The position numbers and the translations under genes were made by a program. Shown in pieces: positions 8,997 to 17,746 of a DNA stretch of 64,000 bases. The notes beneath the pieces were generated by a model. It saw only the letters and a program-made list of their open reading frames with translations, did no database searches and was not told the origin of the DNA. This stretch comes from Erythrobacter sp. AP23. GTDB lineage: Bacteria; Pseudomonadota; Alphaproteobacteria; Sphingomonadales; Sphingomonadaceae. Location of the stretch: positions 496,001 through 560,000 of the forward strand of contig NZ_LNBY01000017.1 of the NCBI RefSeq assembly GCF_001542855.1, read 5' to 3'. Within the stretch, counting starts at the first letter, position 1. Every line of letters begins with the position of its first letter.

Positions 8997-9968
8997 ATGC
9001 ATATCGATCCGCAAATCGGCGCGCTGCGGGGCGACCATGCCGCGCAGCGCACCATGCGCAGCGCGGTCGCGCAGGCGGTTGAAGACTGCCGACAGGAGCC
9101 CGGGCTCGCAGCGGTGCTCGCCGGGTTGGGGGCCTATGGTGCGGGAGCCGAGCTGGAAGACTGTTCCGGGCTGAATCGGCTTGTTTCGCAAAGAGGGGCG
9201 GCACATTCCTTGATCGCTCCGCTGGTGGGCCGCCTGGTCGCACTCCACCGCGAAAACCCGCTGGCGCAACTGGCCTTCCGCCACCAGTCGCGCGGCGGTT
9301 TTCATTTTCTGCAGCTGGGGGCGAGGGGAAGGGCCACGCTCGCCCTCGCGCTGCATGATGGGAGGGGCGGGCCTACTTCACCCGCGACCGCCACTTTCCC
9401 CGACGCGGAGCGGCACGAGATCGTTTTGGCGGGTCGGGCCGAGCTCGCACTGCTCGATATTGTCGAGGACCATGGCGGTAGTGCGAGGATCGATAGCGTT
9501 CCGCGTCGCATCATGGCCGGAGAATGCCTGCGCTTCGCCGATGCAACGCAATCGCGGATTGTCCAGAATGCGGAAGGCCGACTGCTTGTTTTGCGACTTG
9601 CGCGCATCGCACGCCGTCCGCAGCCGACCCGGCAGTTCGATCTTGCTACGGGCAGGCTGGTCCACCGGGCTAGCGGCGATCGGCGTGAGAGCCGCCACGA
9701 AATGATGATGGCGCTGATGGGGCGGATGGGACGCGTCGATGCCGCACCGGTGCTTGCCGAGATGGCGCGATCGGGTAGCGATCACTTGCGCTGGCAGGCC
9801 CTGCGCGAATGCCTCGCACTGGATAGCGGCACGGGGTTCGAAGAGCTTGAACGGATCGCGCGCAGTCCCGGCGATTCGTTGTATTCGCCAGCCAAGGCCC
9901 TGTGCGCGAGGCTGGTCGAAGCCCATCCTCAGTTCACGCAGAAGGAGAGCGCGCCATGCCCCGCGTGA
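8997..9968 (+). CDS. uncharacterised protein with possible beta-barrel core and helical C-terminus
   Basis: A 323-residue protein I do not recognise. The N-terminal ~110 residues look helical. Residues about 140-225 alternate short strands and turns (HEIVLAGRAELALLDIVEDH, then SRIVQNAEGRLLVLRLARI) in a way consistent with a cupin-like barrel, but without a clear HxH motif. The last ~80 residues (MMMALMGRMGRVDAAPVLAEM...) look like two or three HEAT-like helical pairs. It is sandwiched between the 50-residue peptide gene (15-base gap) and the next gene (13-base overlap), so all three are probably cotranscribed and functionally linked. Confidence 0.65.
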   Translation: MHIDPQIGALRGDHAAQRTMRSAVAQAVEDCRQEPGLAAVLAGLGAYGAGAELEDCSGLNRLVSQRGAAHSLIAPLVGRLVALHRENPLAQLAFRHQSRGGFHFLQLGARGRATLALALHDGRGGPTSPATATFPDAERHEIVLAGRAELALLDIVEDHGGSARIDSVPRRIMAGECLRFADATQSRIVQNAEGRLLVLRLARIARRPQPTRQFDLATGRLVHRASGDRRESRHEMMMALMGRMGRVDAAPVLAEMARSGSDHLRWQALRECLALDSGTGFEELERIARSPGDSLYSPAKALCARLVEAHPQFTQKESAPCPA

Positions 9969-10852
9969 TTGCCAACACCCAATCTTCTTCGGCAAGCCTC
10001 GAGGAAACGATCGACGCCGTCGCCAATGGATTCGATCCCTGTGACCGGCGCAGCACTGCCGACGCCGCGGCCGCGCTCGAACGGCTCGCCAACAACCGAG
10101 GCTTTCTCGCCGATCTCCTGATCGAGCAATTGCGCGAACGGCACCGCGATATCTTCGAAGACAGCGCCTATGGCCCGCAGGCCATCGTGCTCTCGCCTCT
10201 CGTCGCAGGTTGTTTCCTGCGCGCCAATATCTGGCCGAGCGAGGACGAGAGCTGCTTTCGCGCCAGCGGGGCGGAGAGCTTCGTATACGGCATCCCGCAC
10301 GATCACAATTTCGATTTCCTCACCGTGGGCTATTTCGGTCCCGGCTATCGCAGCGACTATTACGAGATCGATTACGAAGAAATCGCCGGATTTCGCGGGG
10401 AGGACGTCGGCCTTCGTTTCGTCGAGCGCAGTGCACTGAACGAAGGCAAATTGATGCATTACCGGGCGCATGTCGATGTCCATTCGCAATTGCCGCCAGA
10501 GGCGACATCGGTCTCGCTCAACATCATGCACGTCGATGCAGGGCAGGACTGGTTCGACCAGTATGGCTTCGATCTGGGCAATGGGAGAGTCGACCGCGTA
10601 ATCAATCCTGGCGCAAGCGAGACGTTCATGCGCTGTGCGGTGGCATTGGGCGACGATGAAGCGCAGGATCTGGCCGAGCATTTCGGGCGCAATCATCCCA
10701 GCACCCGCATGCGGCTGGCGTGCTTCGAGGCACGCAGCGGATTGCTGGACAATGCTCAGGCGCGCGATGCGCTGTGGCGTGAGGCAGAACGGGCCGGAGA
10801 TCTTATGCTCGCGCGCGAGGCACAAGCGCGCCGGGCGGAAATTCAGGTGTAG
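9956..10852 (+). CDS. uncharacterised cupin-like protein with HxH motif
   Basis: A 298-residue protein. The centre reads as a cupin: GIPHDHNFDFLTVGYFGPG has HxH at 115 and 117, and YRAHVDVHSQLPPEATSVSLN offers His172, His176 and Asn189, a layout like cupin motifs 1 and 2 and suggesting a metal site. The C-terminal ~60 residues are helical and resemble the preceding protein's tail in style. From memory, relatives with a PHDHNFDFLTVGY segment are often misnamed as transposases; no transposase catalytic motif is visible. The ATG at 9956 sits inside the end of the previous gene with AGGAG just upstream, implying translational coupling. Confidence 0.68.
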   Translation: MPRVIANTQSSSASLEETIDAVANGFDPCDRRSTADAAAALERLANNRGFLADLLIEQLRERHRDIFEDSAYGPQAIVLSPLVAGCFLRANIWPSEDESCFRASGAESFVYGIPHDHNFDFLTVGYFGPGYRSDYYEIDYEEIAGFRGEDVGLRFVERSALNEGKLMHYRAHVDVHSQLPPEATSVSLNIMHVDAGQDWFDQYGFDLGNGRVDRVINPGASETFMRCAVALGDDEAQDLAEHFGRNHPSTRMRLACFEARSGLLDNAQARDALWREAERAGDLMLAREAQARRAEIQV

Positions 10853-11004
10853 AGCATGGCGAATAGGGCGAAGCCGAAGATCACGAATACAACCCCGATA
10901 ATCGCCAGCGCACGCGACAGCGAACGTTCGCGTTGGGCGAGCCCGGTGTCGGGATCCGCACCTTCGCCGGTGACGAGGTGCTTGAGGGCGTCGATCAGCC
11001 TCAT
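10843..11004 (-). CDS. small single-span membrane protein, 53 residues
   Basis: A 53-codon frame with a charged N-terminal half (LIDALKHLVTGEGADPD...QRERSLSR) and one clear membrane helix, LAIIGVVFVIFGFALFAMLY, near the C-terminus. It overlaps the 3' end of the cupin-like gene by ten bases on the opposite strand, and its start is ten bases after the ruvX stop. That places it last in a ruvX-led minus-strand unit. No function can be assigned. The even hydrophobic span and same-strand spacing support it being real. Confidence 0.6.
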   Translation of the reverse strand: MRLIDALKHLVTGEGADPDTGLAQRERSLSRALAIIGVVFVIFGFALFAMLYT

Positions 11005-11014
11005 GGTATAGAGG

Positions 11015-11503
11015 TTATAGCCCGCCGCCGGCGAGCGCGTCTATCGCGCCTTGCAGGATCACGGCTGCGGCATGGCTGTCGATCTTCCCGGCACGTTTGA
11101 CGCGGCTCATGTCCTGGCCGATCATCGCTGCTTCCGCGCTCGAAGTCGACCAGCGCTCGTCCCACAGGAGCACCGGTAGTTCGAGCGCCTTGGCGAGGTT
11201 TTTCGCATAGGCCCGACTGGCCTGTGCACGCGGCCCCTCGGTGCCGTCCATATTGCGTGGCAGGCCGATTACCACGCCCCTGATCGAACGCTCCTGCACA
11301 AGCGAGCGCAACACATTGCAATCCTTGGTGAATTTGCTGCGCGATAGGGTCTTGCCCGCAGTGGCAAAGCGCCAGCCGGCATCGCATGTCGCGACTCCGA
11401 TCGTCTTGGTGCCGAGGTCGAGACCGAGCAGCGCGCCGCCCTCTGGCAGCGCGTCGCCATAGGTCAGCGCATTGTCGGTTACGATGCTTGCGCGCTCGTC
11501 CAT
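11015..11503 (-). CDS. ruvX: Holliday junction resolvase-like protein RuvX (YqgF)
   Basis: A 162-residue YqgF/RuvX RNase H-fold nuclease, needed for pre-16S rRNA 5'-end maturation in known cases and proposed in DNA recombination. Visible motifs are LGLDLGTKTIGVA (first catalytic Asp), VIGLPRNMDGTEG, LLWDERWST (second acidic residue) and KIDSHAAAVILQGAID (final Asp). The ATG at 11503 overlaps the end of the DUF3089 gene by 25 bases, so the genes are coupled. The N-terminal ~20 residues before the fold are a short extension. Confidence 0.92.
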   Translation of the reverse strand: MDERASIVTDNALTYGDALPEGGALLGLDLGTKTIGVATCDAGWRFATAGKTLSRSKFTKDCNVLRSLVQERSIRGVVIGLPRNMDGTEGPRAQASRAYAKNLAKALELPVLLWDERWSTSSAEAAMIGQDMSRVKRAGKIDSHAAAVILQGAIDALAGGGL

Positions 11504-12723
11504 GCCTTTACTCGCGCAATCACGTCTTCCTGCAGGTTCTTCCAGAACAGCGGGATATCGTAGACGTGGTAGTTGCCGCCCGGCAGCACGCCTTCGCCCA
11601 GTTCGGGTGGATCGCCGATCCGCAACAGCCCCTGTTCGTCGCATCGGGCGGGGACCGCGCCCGCGATGAGTTCGGCCGTGGCAAGATTGTCGCTCGGCAC
11701 AAGCGTGCCCAGGTTGGCGTCGGCGTTGGCCGAGCCGCCGACCCGGCCGGTCAACGGATTGACGCACACGATCGGATCGTCTTCTCCGCGAGGCTCGCCA
11801 TCGAGCCCGTTGATCATGCTGTAGCGACGGAGCAATTGGCCCGGGTCGCCATCGTCGGCAAAGCTGGCATAGGCGATCAGGCAGGCAGGCTGGTTGGCCG
11901 TAGCGCAGGCGGGCAGCGGCAGGGCCGGCAGATCGTGTTCGACCGAGATCGGCCAGCCCGGCGCATAGACCGCAGCGATCCGCGGTTCGAGCGGCGTGCC
12001 AGCGACCTTGTCCCGAAGTAGCCTGAGGACATGGGTCGAGCCCTGGCTGTGACCGGCAAGGACGATGGGCTTGTCGGGGCCGATGCTGGAGACGAAATAG
12101 TCGAACGCCTGTGCGACATCGGCATAAGCCGCGTCGATCGCCAGTGTCGCTTCAGGCTTGTCGGTCAAAAATGCGCCGACCGCGGCCTGGCGGTATTTCG
12201 GGGCCCATAGCTCGTCGGCGCGGTTGAAAGGGCTGGCCAGGCCGCGAAGGAATACCGCGGCGAGCTGGTCGGTCTCGGCATCGTTGAGTGCCGCATTCCA
12301 GTCGCCCAGCGCTCCCTTGGTGTAACTCGTCGGCGGAACGAAGAACACGGCGAAGCTCGGAAGCTCCCGGCTCGCCGCTGCTTCTCCCGCGCGTGAAGAG
12401 GTGGTCGCCAGCGGATCGGCCGCATCGAGGCTGCGTTCGGCGGCCGGGGCTTCGGGCGAGGGCGCGCGTTCGGCCGGATCGGGGGCGGTCTCGGCAATCG
12501 CGGGCTGGTATCGGGCGGGATCGCGCGTGCCCAGGCCGGGACGCGAATACCACATGGCCGGATCCTGATAGGCATTGGCGGCGAGCGGTTCCTGCTCGAC
12601 GAATTCGCCGCGCGGTACGAAGGCGATCTCGGTCGCCTCGCGCGACCAGATCGTCAGCGCGATCGCGCCGACGATGACCACGACGATGCAGACCGCCACG
12701 AAATACAGGAATTTACGCGCCAT
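11479..12723 (-). CDS. DUF3089 lipase-like alpha/beta hydrolase, membrane-anchored
   Basis: A 414-residue protein with an N-terminal membrane anchor (residues about 5-26) and a DUF3089 domain. The nucleophile elbow GHSQGS is at 224-229, with Ser227 in the predicted active site; FAVFFVPPTSYTKGALGDWN, ASPFNRADELWAPKYRQA and the terminal NYHVYDIPLFW segment are family landmarks. It is probably a periplasmic esterase or lipase; the natural substrate is unknown. The ATG at 12723 is chosen; TTG at 12732 would add three residues. It overlaps the AI-2E permease gene by 11 bases. Confidence 0.85.
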   Translation of the reverse strand: MARKFLYFVAVCIVVVIVGAIALTIWSREATEIAFVPRGEFVEQEPLAANAYQDPAMWYSRPGLGTRDPARYQPAIAETAPDPAERAPSPEAPAAERSLDAADPLATTSSRAGEAAASRELPSFAVFFVPPTSYTKGALGDWNAALNDAETDQLAAVFLRGLASPFNRADELWAPKYRQAAVGAFLTDKPEATLAIDAAYADVAQAFDYFVSSIGPDKPIVLAGHSQGSTHVLRLLRDKVAGTPLEPRIAAVYAPGWPISVEHDLPALPLPACATANQPACLIAYASFADDGDPGQLLRRYSMINGLDGEPRGEDDPIVCVNPLTGRVGGSANADANLGTLVPSDNLATAELIAGAVPARCDEQGLLRIGDPPELGEGVLPGGNYHVYDIPLFWKNLQEDVIARVKAWTSAQAS

Positions 12724-13825
12724 CGGGTGCAACCTCTTTCTTCGAACTTTCGCCCGCCTGCTCGGCTCGCCGCTCCAGTGCGACCTTGATCATCGCAAGC
12801 AGGGGATCGGCCAGGAAGAGGCCGATTATGCCGAACAATATGCCCATGATCAGCTGGAAGGCGAGCACCAGCGCAGGCGCCAGATCGACCGTCTTCTTCG
12901 CAATCATCGGAATGACGACGTAACCGTCGAAATTCTGGACGAAGAAATAGACCGCGATGGTGTAGATGCCCATCTCCACACCCCCCGAAAAGCCGACCAG
13001 TACCATTAGCGCGCCCGAGATGATCGCGCCGAGATTGGGGACGAAGGCGAGCAGGCCGGTCAGAATCGCGAGCAATGCGGCCATTGGGACCGCGCCGATC
13101 CCGAACAGCGGTGCAACCCAGGCGAGCATGACGTAAGTGAAAACAGCTTCCACGAACATGCCGAGCAGCCGGCCGGCCATCAGGCGGCGCATTGTCTGGC
13201 CCATTTTAGAGGCAGTAATGAAGAACCGGTCCCGCTGCTCACGTGGGAGCATCCAGGCGACGCCGCGTTCGTAAAGCTGCGGGTCGATCGCGACATAGAC
13301 GCCGATAACGATGATCAGCACGATGGTCGCAACGCCGCCGAGGATTCCGCCGAGCGCTCGCGTGACCGTACTGATCCCGCTGCCGATATTCCCGAGATAA
13401 TTCTGCAGCTGCGATTGATCGACCTGAAAGCCCTGAGTCCGGGCCCAGGCGACCAGTTCACCCAGCTGGCGCTCGACGATCGCGGGCAACTGGGCTGCCT
13501 CCTGCGAAATCGTCGAGCCGGCAAAATATCCGAGCCACAGAAGGAATGAGACGGTCGCAACAAGCACGATCGCGACCCGCCAGGCGCGAGCGATGCCCAG
13601 GACCCGCCCAAGCAGCCGCGCGCCGCCATCGATCATCGAGGCAAAGACCATTGCGCCGAAAATCACCAGCAGGGGGCGAGCGATCCAGACCGCCAGTGCC
13701 ACGCCGCCGACTACCGCCACCCATACGAGGGCTCGCGAAACCTCGTGGCGGATGCGCGGATCGTTGATACGCGACGGGCTGGTGCCCAGGTCGCGGTCGT
13801 CGATGTCCTGTATCTTGTCGGCCAT
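12713..13825 (-). CDS. AI-2E family transporter (PerM-like permease)
   Basis: A 370-residue polytopic inner-membrane protein with about eight hydrophobic segments. The first pair (VSRALVWVAVVGGVALAVWIA and a following one), a long soluble stretch around 115-205 and the C-terminal quartet including the FVPNLGAIISG motif and the LVLAFQLIMGILFGIIGLFLADPLLAMI run identify the AI-2E/PerM/UPF0118 family. Members export AI-2 or exchange ions, and the substrate here is unknown. It is upstream of and overlaps the DUF3089 gene. Confidence 0.9.
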   Translation of the reverse strand: MADKIQDIDDRDLGTSPSRINDPRIRHEVSRALVWVAVVGGVALAVWIARPLLVIFGAMVFASMIDGGARLLGRVLGIARAWRVAIVLVATVSFLLWLGYFAGSTISQEAAQLPAIVERQLGELVAWARTQGFQVDQSQLQNYLGNIGSGISTVTRALGGILGGVATIVLIIVIGVYVAIDPQLYERGVAWMLPREQRDRFFITASKMGQTMRRLMAGRLLGMFVEAVFTYVMLAWVAPLFGIGAVPMAALLAILTGLLAFVPNLGAIISGALMVLVGFSGGVEMGIYTIAVYFFVQNFDGYVVIPMIAKKTVDLAPALVLAFQLIMGILFGIIGLFLADPLLAMIKVALERRAEQAGESSKKEVAPDGA

Positions 13826-13848
13826 GTGCCGCCCCCTTTAGCAGGCCC

Positions 13849-14724
13849 CTAGCGTTCGGGAACGGGGTTTCGTTCCACGATGGCAGGCCGCAGGGTTGAC
13901 CATGCGCGGCCTTCGCGAAGGCTCGTCCACCAGCTAATCGGATTCAGGCTCGTCGTCCCGTCGAGCGAGAAGGTGATGAATTCGGCACGCCCGCCGATAT
14001 TCTCCAGCGGGATGGGGCCGAGGAGGCCGCGCGGGTGGTTGAGTTCGCGGCTGTCTGCCGAATGGTCGCGATTGTCGCCCATGGTAAAGACGTGGCCTTC
14101 GGGAACCGTGATCTCTGCGAAATTGTCGAGTTCCTGGTTCTGGTGGTCGATCACCAGATAGGTCGCACCATTGGGCAGCGTTTCGCGCAAGACGGGGACG
14201 CGGCAGACGCGTTCGCCGGCTGCATTTTCGGCGCGAAAGTCGTCGAATCCGAAACCGTCGCACCGCGAATTGGCATCGAGCGGAAGCGCGATCGCGGGTT
14301 CGACCTTCTGTTCGACCGGAGACCCGTTCAGGACGATCTGACCGTTCTGGACCGCGATGCGATCGCCGGGCAGGGCGACGACGCGCTTGATGTAATCCTC
14401 GTCGCGTTGCGGATGCACGGGAATGACGATGTCGCCATATTCCGGCGTCGATCCGGCAATACGCCAATCCTCGCGCGGGGCCAGATGGAAGCTGATCGAA
14501 CTCCAGTTCCAGCCATAGGGATACTTGCTCACCACCAGCCGGTCGCCGACCAGCAAATTGGGCATCATCGATTCCGACGGAATGTAGAACGGCTTGGCGA
14601 TGAAGCTGTGAAAGGCGAAGACTGCCAGCAGCATCAGCGCAAGGCCGCGGATTTCCGCGATCCAGTCGACTTTCTCGTCGGATTTGTCGGATTTCTTGTT
14701 CACTGCCGTGGCGTCGGTGGTCAC
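13849..14724 (-). CDS. lepB: signal peptidase I
   Basis: A 291-residue type I signal peptidase that removes signal peptides at the periplasmic face. After a basic N-terminus there is one membrane segment (about 26-44), then [12 protein letters not shown] with the catalytic Ser at about 52, [13 protein letters not shown] with the catalytic Lys at about 113, and the [11 protein letters not shown] box. The start is taken as GTG at 14724, whose first bases overlap the acpS stop (GTGA). Relatives usually have rnc and era directly downstream; here an AI-2E permease follows instead. Confidence 0.93.
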   Translation of the reverse strand: MTTDATAVNKKSDKSDEKVDWIAEIRGLALMLLAVFAFHSFIAKPFYIPSESMMPNLLVGDRLVVSKYPYGWNWSSISFHLAPREDWRIAGSTPEYGDIVIPVHPQRDEDYIKRVVALPGDRIAVQNGQIVLNGSPVEQKVEPAIALPLDANSRCDGFGFDDFRAENAAGERVCRVPVLRETLPNGATYLVIDHQNQELDNFAEITVPEGHVFTMGDNRDHSADSRELNHPRGLLGPIPLENIGGRAEFITFSLDGTTSLNPISWWTSLREGRAWSTLRPAIVERNPVPER

Positions 14725-15122
14725 TGGGGTATGGCCTCGATGATGACGTAGGCCTGTGCCCATGGGTGGTCGTCGGTGAGGGTGAGATGAATGCGCGCCT
14801 CATGGCCGTGCGGCACCATTTCCGCAAGCACGATCGCCGCGCCGCCGGTCAACGCAAGGGTGGGGGCGCCGGATTTGGCATTCACTACCCCGATGTCCTT
14901 CATGAACACGCCGCGGCGAAAGCCGGTGCCGACCGCCTTGGAGAAAGCTTCCTTGGCGGCAAAACGCTTGGCGTAGGTCCCGGCGATTGTGAAGGGACGA
15001 CGGCGGGCCTTGGCGCGCTCGATCTCGGTGAAGACACGCTGCTCGAACCGTTCGCCGAAACGGTCGAGCGAATTCTGAATGCGTTCGATATTGCACAGGT
15101 CGGAACCGAGACCGATGATCAT
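14721..15122 (-). CDS. acpS: holo-[acyl-carrier-protein] synthase
   Basis: A 133-residue phosphopantetheinyl transferase that attaches 4'-phosphopantetheine from CoA to apo-ACP for fatty acid synthesis. Motifs are [15 protein letters not shown] (Mg-binding Asp at about 8), [14 protein letters not shown] (the Lys-Glu pair of the second motif) and the C-terminal [21 protein letters not shown] region. It overlaps pdxJ at its start (ATGA type) and lepB at its end. The pyrE-pdxJ-acpS-lepB order is conserved in alphaproteobacteria. Confidence 0.95.
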   Translation of the reverse strand: MIIGLGSDLCNIERIQNSLDRFGERFEQRVFTEIERAKARRRPFTIAGTYAKRFAAKEAFSKAVGTGFRRGVFMKDIGVVNAKSGAPTLALTGGAAIVLAEMVPHGHEARIHLTLTDDHPWAQAYVIIEAIPQ

Positions 15123-15862
15123 GCGCGCGCCTCGTCCATCAGGTCGCGCATGCGGCGAACGGCGGCTTCGAGCCCGACGAACACCGCCTCGCCGACGAGG
15201 TAGTGCCCGATATTGAGCTCGGCGAGTTCGGGAATGGCGGCGATGGATTTTACATTCTCATAAGTCAGACCGTGCCCGGCGTGCGGCTCGATGCCCATCT
15301 CGCGCGCGAGCTTCGACATTGTCGCGATTCGCTCGAGCTCGCGATCCGCGCGTTCGCTATCGCCATCGAGCCCGGCATGCGCATATTCGCCCGTATGGAA
15401 TTCGACCACGGGTGCCTTGAGGCGTTGTGCAGCCTCAAGCTGCCGTTCGTTCGCCTCGATGAACAGCGAAACGCGGATGCCGCTATCGGCCAGCTTCCAC
15501 ACGATCGGTGCGAGCTGGTTGTGCAGCCCGGCTGCATCAAGCCCGCCCTCGGTCGTGCGCTCTTCGCGCTTCTCGGGGACGATGCAGGCGGCATGCGGCG
15601 TATGGGCCAGAGCGATCGCGAGCATCTCTTCGGTCGCTGCCATTTCGAGGTTGAGTGGAAGGTCGGTCGCGGCCTGGATGCGCCTGAGGTCGGCATCGCG
15701 GATGTGGCGCCGGTCTTCGCGCAGATGCGCGGTAATGCCGTCGCCGCCCACCGCCGCTACAATTTCGGCGGCGCGAACCGGATCGGGGTGGTCGCCGCCG
15801 CGCGCATTGCGGATCGTGGCGACGTGGTCGATATTGACCCCAAGGCGCAGCGGGGCCGTCAA
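15119..15862 (-). CDS. pdxJ: pyridoxine 5'-phosphate synthase
   Basis: A 247-residue TIM-barrel enzyme that condenses 1-deoxy-D-xylulose 5-phosphate with 3-amino-2-oxopropyl phosphate to make pyridoxine 5'-phosphate. Family landmarks are [17 protein letters not shown], the HLREDRRHI motif, [31 protein letters not shown] and [16 protein letters not shown]. No ATG fits: the only codon giving the normal N-terminus is TTG at 15860-15862, which overlaps the pyrE stop as TTGA and has GGGAG nine bases upstream. That arrangement implies translational coupling to pyrE. Confidence 0.94.
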   Translation of the reverse strand: MTAPLRLGVNIDHVATIRNARGGDHPDPVRAAEIVAAVGGDGITAHLREDRRHIRDADLRRIQAATDLPLNLEMAATEEMLAIALAHTPHAACIVPEKREERTTEGGLDAAGLHNQLAPIVWKLADSGIRVSLFIEANERQLEAAQRLKAPVVEFHTGEYAHAGLDGDSERADRELERIATMSKLAREMGIEPHAGHGLTYENVKSIAAIPELAELNIGHYLVGEAVFVGLEAAVRRMRDLMDEARA

Positions 15863-16440
15863 GCCTTCCGGCTCCCGGGCTTGGTTACTTCGATTGACGC
15901 CAGTTCCTCGGGCAACTCGTCTTCCGCATAGGTCGGGAAGTTGATGTCGACGAGCGGGTAGAAGGGCACGCCCAGATCGGCGGAACCGTTGCTGCGGTCG
16001 ACCAGCGCGACTTCGGCGATCACCTCGCCGCCTTCGCGGGCGACCGCGGCGATTGCCTCGCGACTGGAAAGGCCGGTCGTGACGACGTCCTCGACCATCA
16101 GCACCTTGGCGCCGGGTTCGAGCCGGAACCCGCGGCGCAGATGAAATTCGCCGTCGGGGCGCTCGAGGAACATCGCATCCTTGCCCAGCGCGCGGCCCAT
16201 TTCCTGGCCGATGATGATGCCGCCCATCGCCGGGCTGACAACCACGTCGATCTGGCTGCGAATGTCGCGCGGAAGCTTCTGTGCCAGCGCAAAGGCAAGC
16301 ATTGCCGCACGCTCGGGATTCATCAGCACCCGCGCACATTGGAGGTAATGCCCGCTGTGGCGGCCGCTCGAGAGTTTGAAATGGCCTTCGAGCAGCGCCT
16401 CGCTGGCGCGGAATTCGTGGAGGATTTCGTCATCGGTCAT
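15859..16440 (-). CDS. pyrE: orotate phosphoribosyltransferase
   Basis: A 193-residue type I PRTase that converts orotate and PRPP to orotidine 5'-phosphate in pyrimidine synthesis. The PRPP-binding loop [17 protein letters not shown] and the [15 protein letters not shown] segment are clear, as are [18 protein letters not shown] and EFHLRRGF. The ATG giving MTDDEIL at 16440 is preferred over upstream in-frame codons. It heads the pyrE-pdxJ-acpS-lepB run, divergent from the cytochrome oxidase genes across a ~210-base gap. Confidence 0.95.
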   Translation of the reverse strand: MTDDEILHEFRASEALLEGHFKLSSGRHSGHYLQCARVLMNPERAAMLAFALAQKLPRDIRSQIDVVVSPAMGGIIIGQEMGRALGKDAMFLERPDGEFHLRRGFRLEPGAKVLMVEDVVTTGLSSREAIAAVAREGGEVIAEVALVDRSNGSADLGVPFYPLVDINFPTYAEDELPEELASIEVTKPGSRKA

Positions 16441-16651
16441 GATGCTGCGGTCCAAAGCGGCTCGCGCGCGATTGCGCAAGAGGCAAAACTGCTTGCACAT
16501 TTTTATCGGCCACCCGCTTGAGGCATTCGCAAACCCTGCCTATAGGCGGGCGCAATCGGGCCCCTGCCAGGGGCGCGTCCTGCCGCGCACACGGGATTCG
16601 CGCCGGTCGGCAGGCCCGGAACGAGACACGACACGAAAGAGTGCCACGACG

Positions 16652-17716
16652 ATGAAAATTCTCGGCTCCCTCAACGGGTTCCACCGGATTGCTACTAGCC
16701 TTGCGATGGCCGCGATGCTTGCCTTTGGTGCGCAGGGCGTGAGCGCGCAGGAAGTTGCCGAAGCGACTCCGAGCCAGCAGCTCGAGACGATCGATCCGGC
16801 GGCGGCAGCCGACGTCGCCGATCCCGAAGCGGTTGCCGAAGGGTCGGGTGCCTACACGCCGATGAAGCCGACCGAAGGCAAGGGCATGCCGATCCCTGCC
16901 GGCATCGACGTGCAGACGCAGTATTCGCCGATCGGGCACCAGGCCAATGCGCTGCACATCGGCCTCGTCTGGGTGATGGCGCTTATCAGCCTCTTCGTCC
17001 TCGCATTGTTTGTCTGGGTAATTCTCAAATACAACAAGCGCTCCAATCCGGTCCCTTCCAAGACCAGCCACAACACGCTGATCGAAGTCGTGTGGACCGT
17101 GGTTCCCGCGCTGATCCTGCTTGGCATCGCGGTTCCCTCGATCGGCCTACTGAGCGCGCAGTACAAGTCGCCGCCGAAGGACGCGATCACCGTCAAGGCC
17201 ATCGGCTACCAATGGTATTGGGGCTATGCCTATCCCGACAATGGCGATTTCGAAATCGTCTCGAACATGCTGACGAAGGAAGAAGCAGAAGCGCGCGGCG
17301 AGCCGTTCCAGCTCGCGGTCGACAATCGCATGGTCGTGCCGGCCGGCGTGCCGATCCGGTTCCAGACCACCGCCGCCGACGTAATCCACTCCTTCGCGGT
17401 GCCCAGCCTGTGGTTCAAGCTCGACGCGATCCCGGGCCGCCTCAATGAAAAGCTGCTGATGATCGAAGAGCCGGGTGTCTATTACGGCCAGTGTTCGGAA
17501 CTGTGCGGCGCGCGGCACGGCTATATGCCGATCGCAGTCGAGGCGCTGCCGATGGATCAGTACAACGCCTGGGTTCTGGCGCAGGGCGGTACGATCGCCG
17601 GTGCCGACGAGGCCGGCATCGAAGCCGACCCTGCGGCCGTGCCGCTGCAGGATCCCGAAAGCGCGGCGCCGGGCGCACCGGGTGCCGGGGCGGCTCCTGT
17701 CGACCCGACCGTTTAA
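16652..17716 (+). CDS. ctaC: cytochrome c oxidase subunit II
   Basis: A 354-residue subunit II of an aa3-type oxidase, receiving electrons from cytochrome c at a CuA centre in the periplasm. A signal sequence ends near VSAQ (about 32), an acidic linker follows, then two membrane helices (about 103-125 and 145-165). The CuA site is His246, Cys281, Cys285, His289 and Met292 (CSELCGARHGYM), with Glu283 in the same loop. IGYQWYWGY is the conserved aromatic docking region. The Ala/Pro-rich C-terminal tail after about residue 300 is an extension. It heads the oxidase cluster. Confidence 0.96.
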   Translation: MKILGSLNGFHRIATSLAMAAMLAFGAQGVSAQEVAEATPSQQLETIDPAAAADVADPEAVAEGSGAYTPMKPTEGKGMPIPAGIDVQTQYSPIGHQANALHIGLVWVMALISLFVLALFVWVILKYNKRSNPVPSKTSHNTLIEVVWTVVPALILLGIAVPSIGLLSAQYKSPPKDAITVKAIGYQWYWGYAYPDNGDFEIVSNMLTKEEAEARGEPFQLAVDNRMVVPAGVPIRFQTTAADVIHSFAVPSLWFKLDAIPGRLNEKLLMIEEPGVYYGQCSELCGARHGYMPIAVEALPMDQYNAWVLAQGGTIAGADEAGIEADPAAVPLQDPESAAPGAPGAGAAPVDPTV

Positions 17717-17746
17717 GATTTACGATTAGCTCGAGAGTATAGCACG

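Noticed and set aside
9956..10852. Transposase
   Set aside because: Related sequences are sometimes named transposase, but no DDE/DEDD, HUH or serine recombinase motif and no terminal inverted repeats are visible; cupin-like His motifs fit better.
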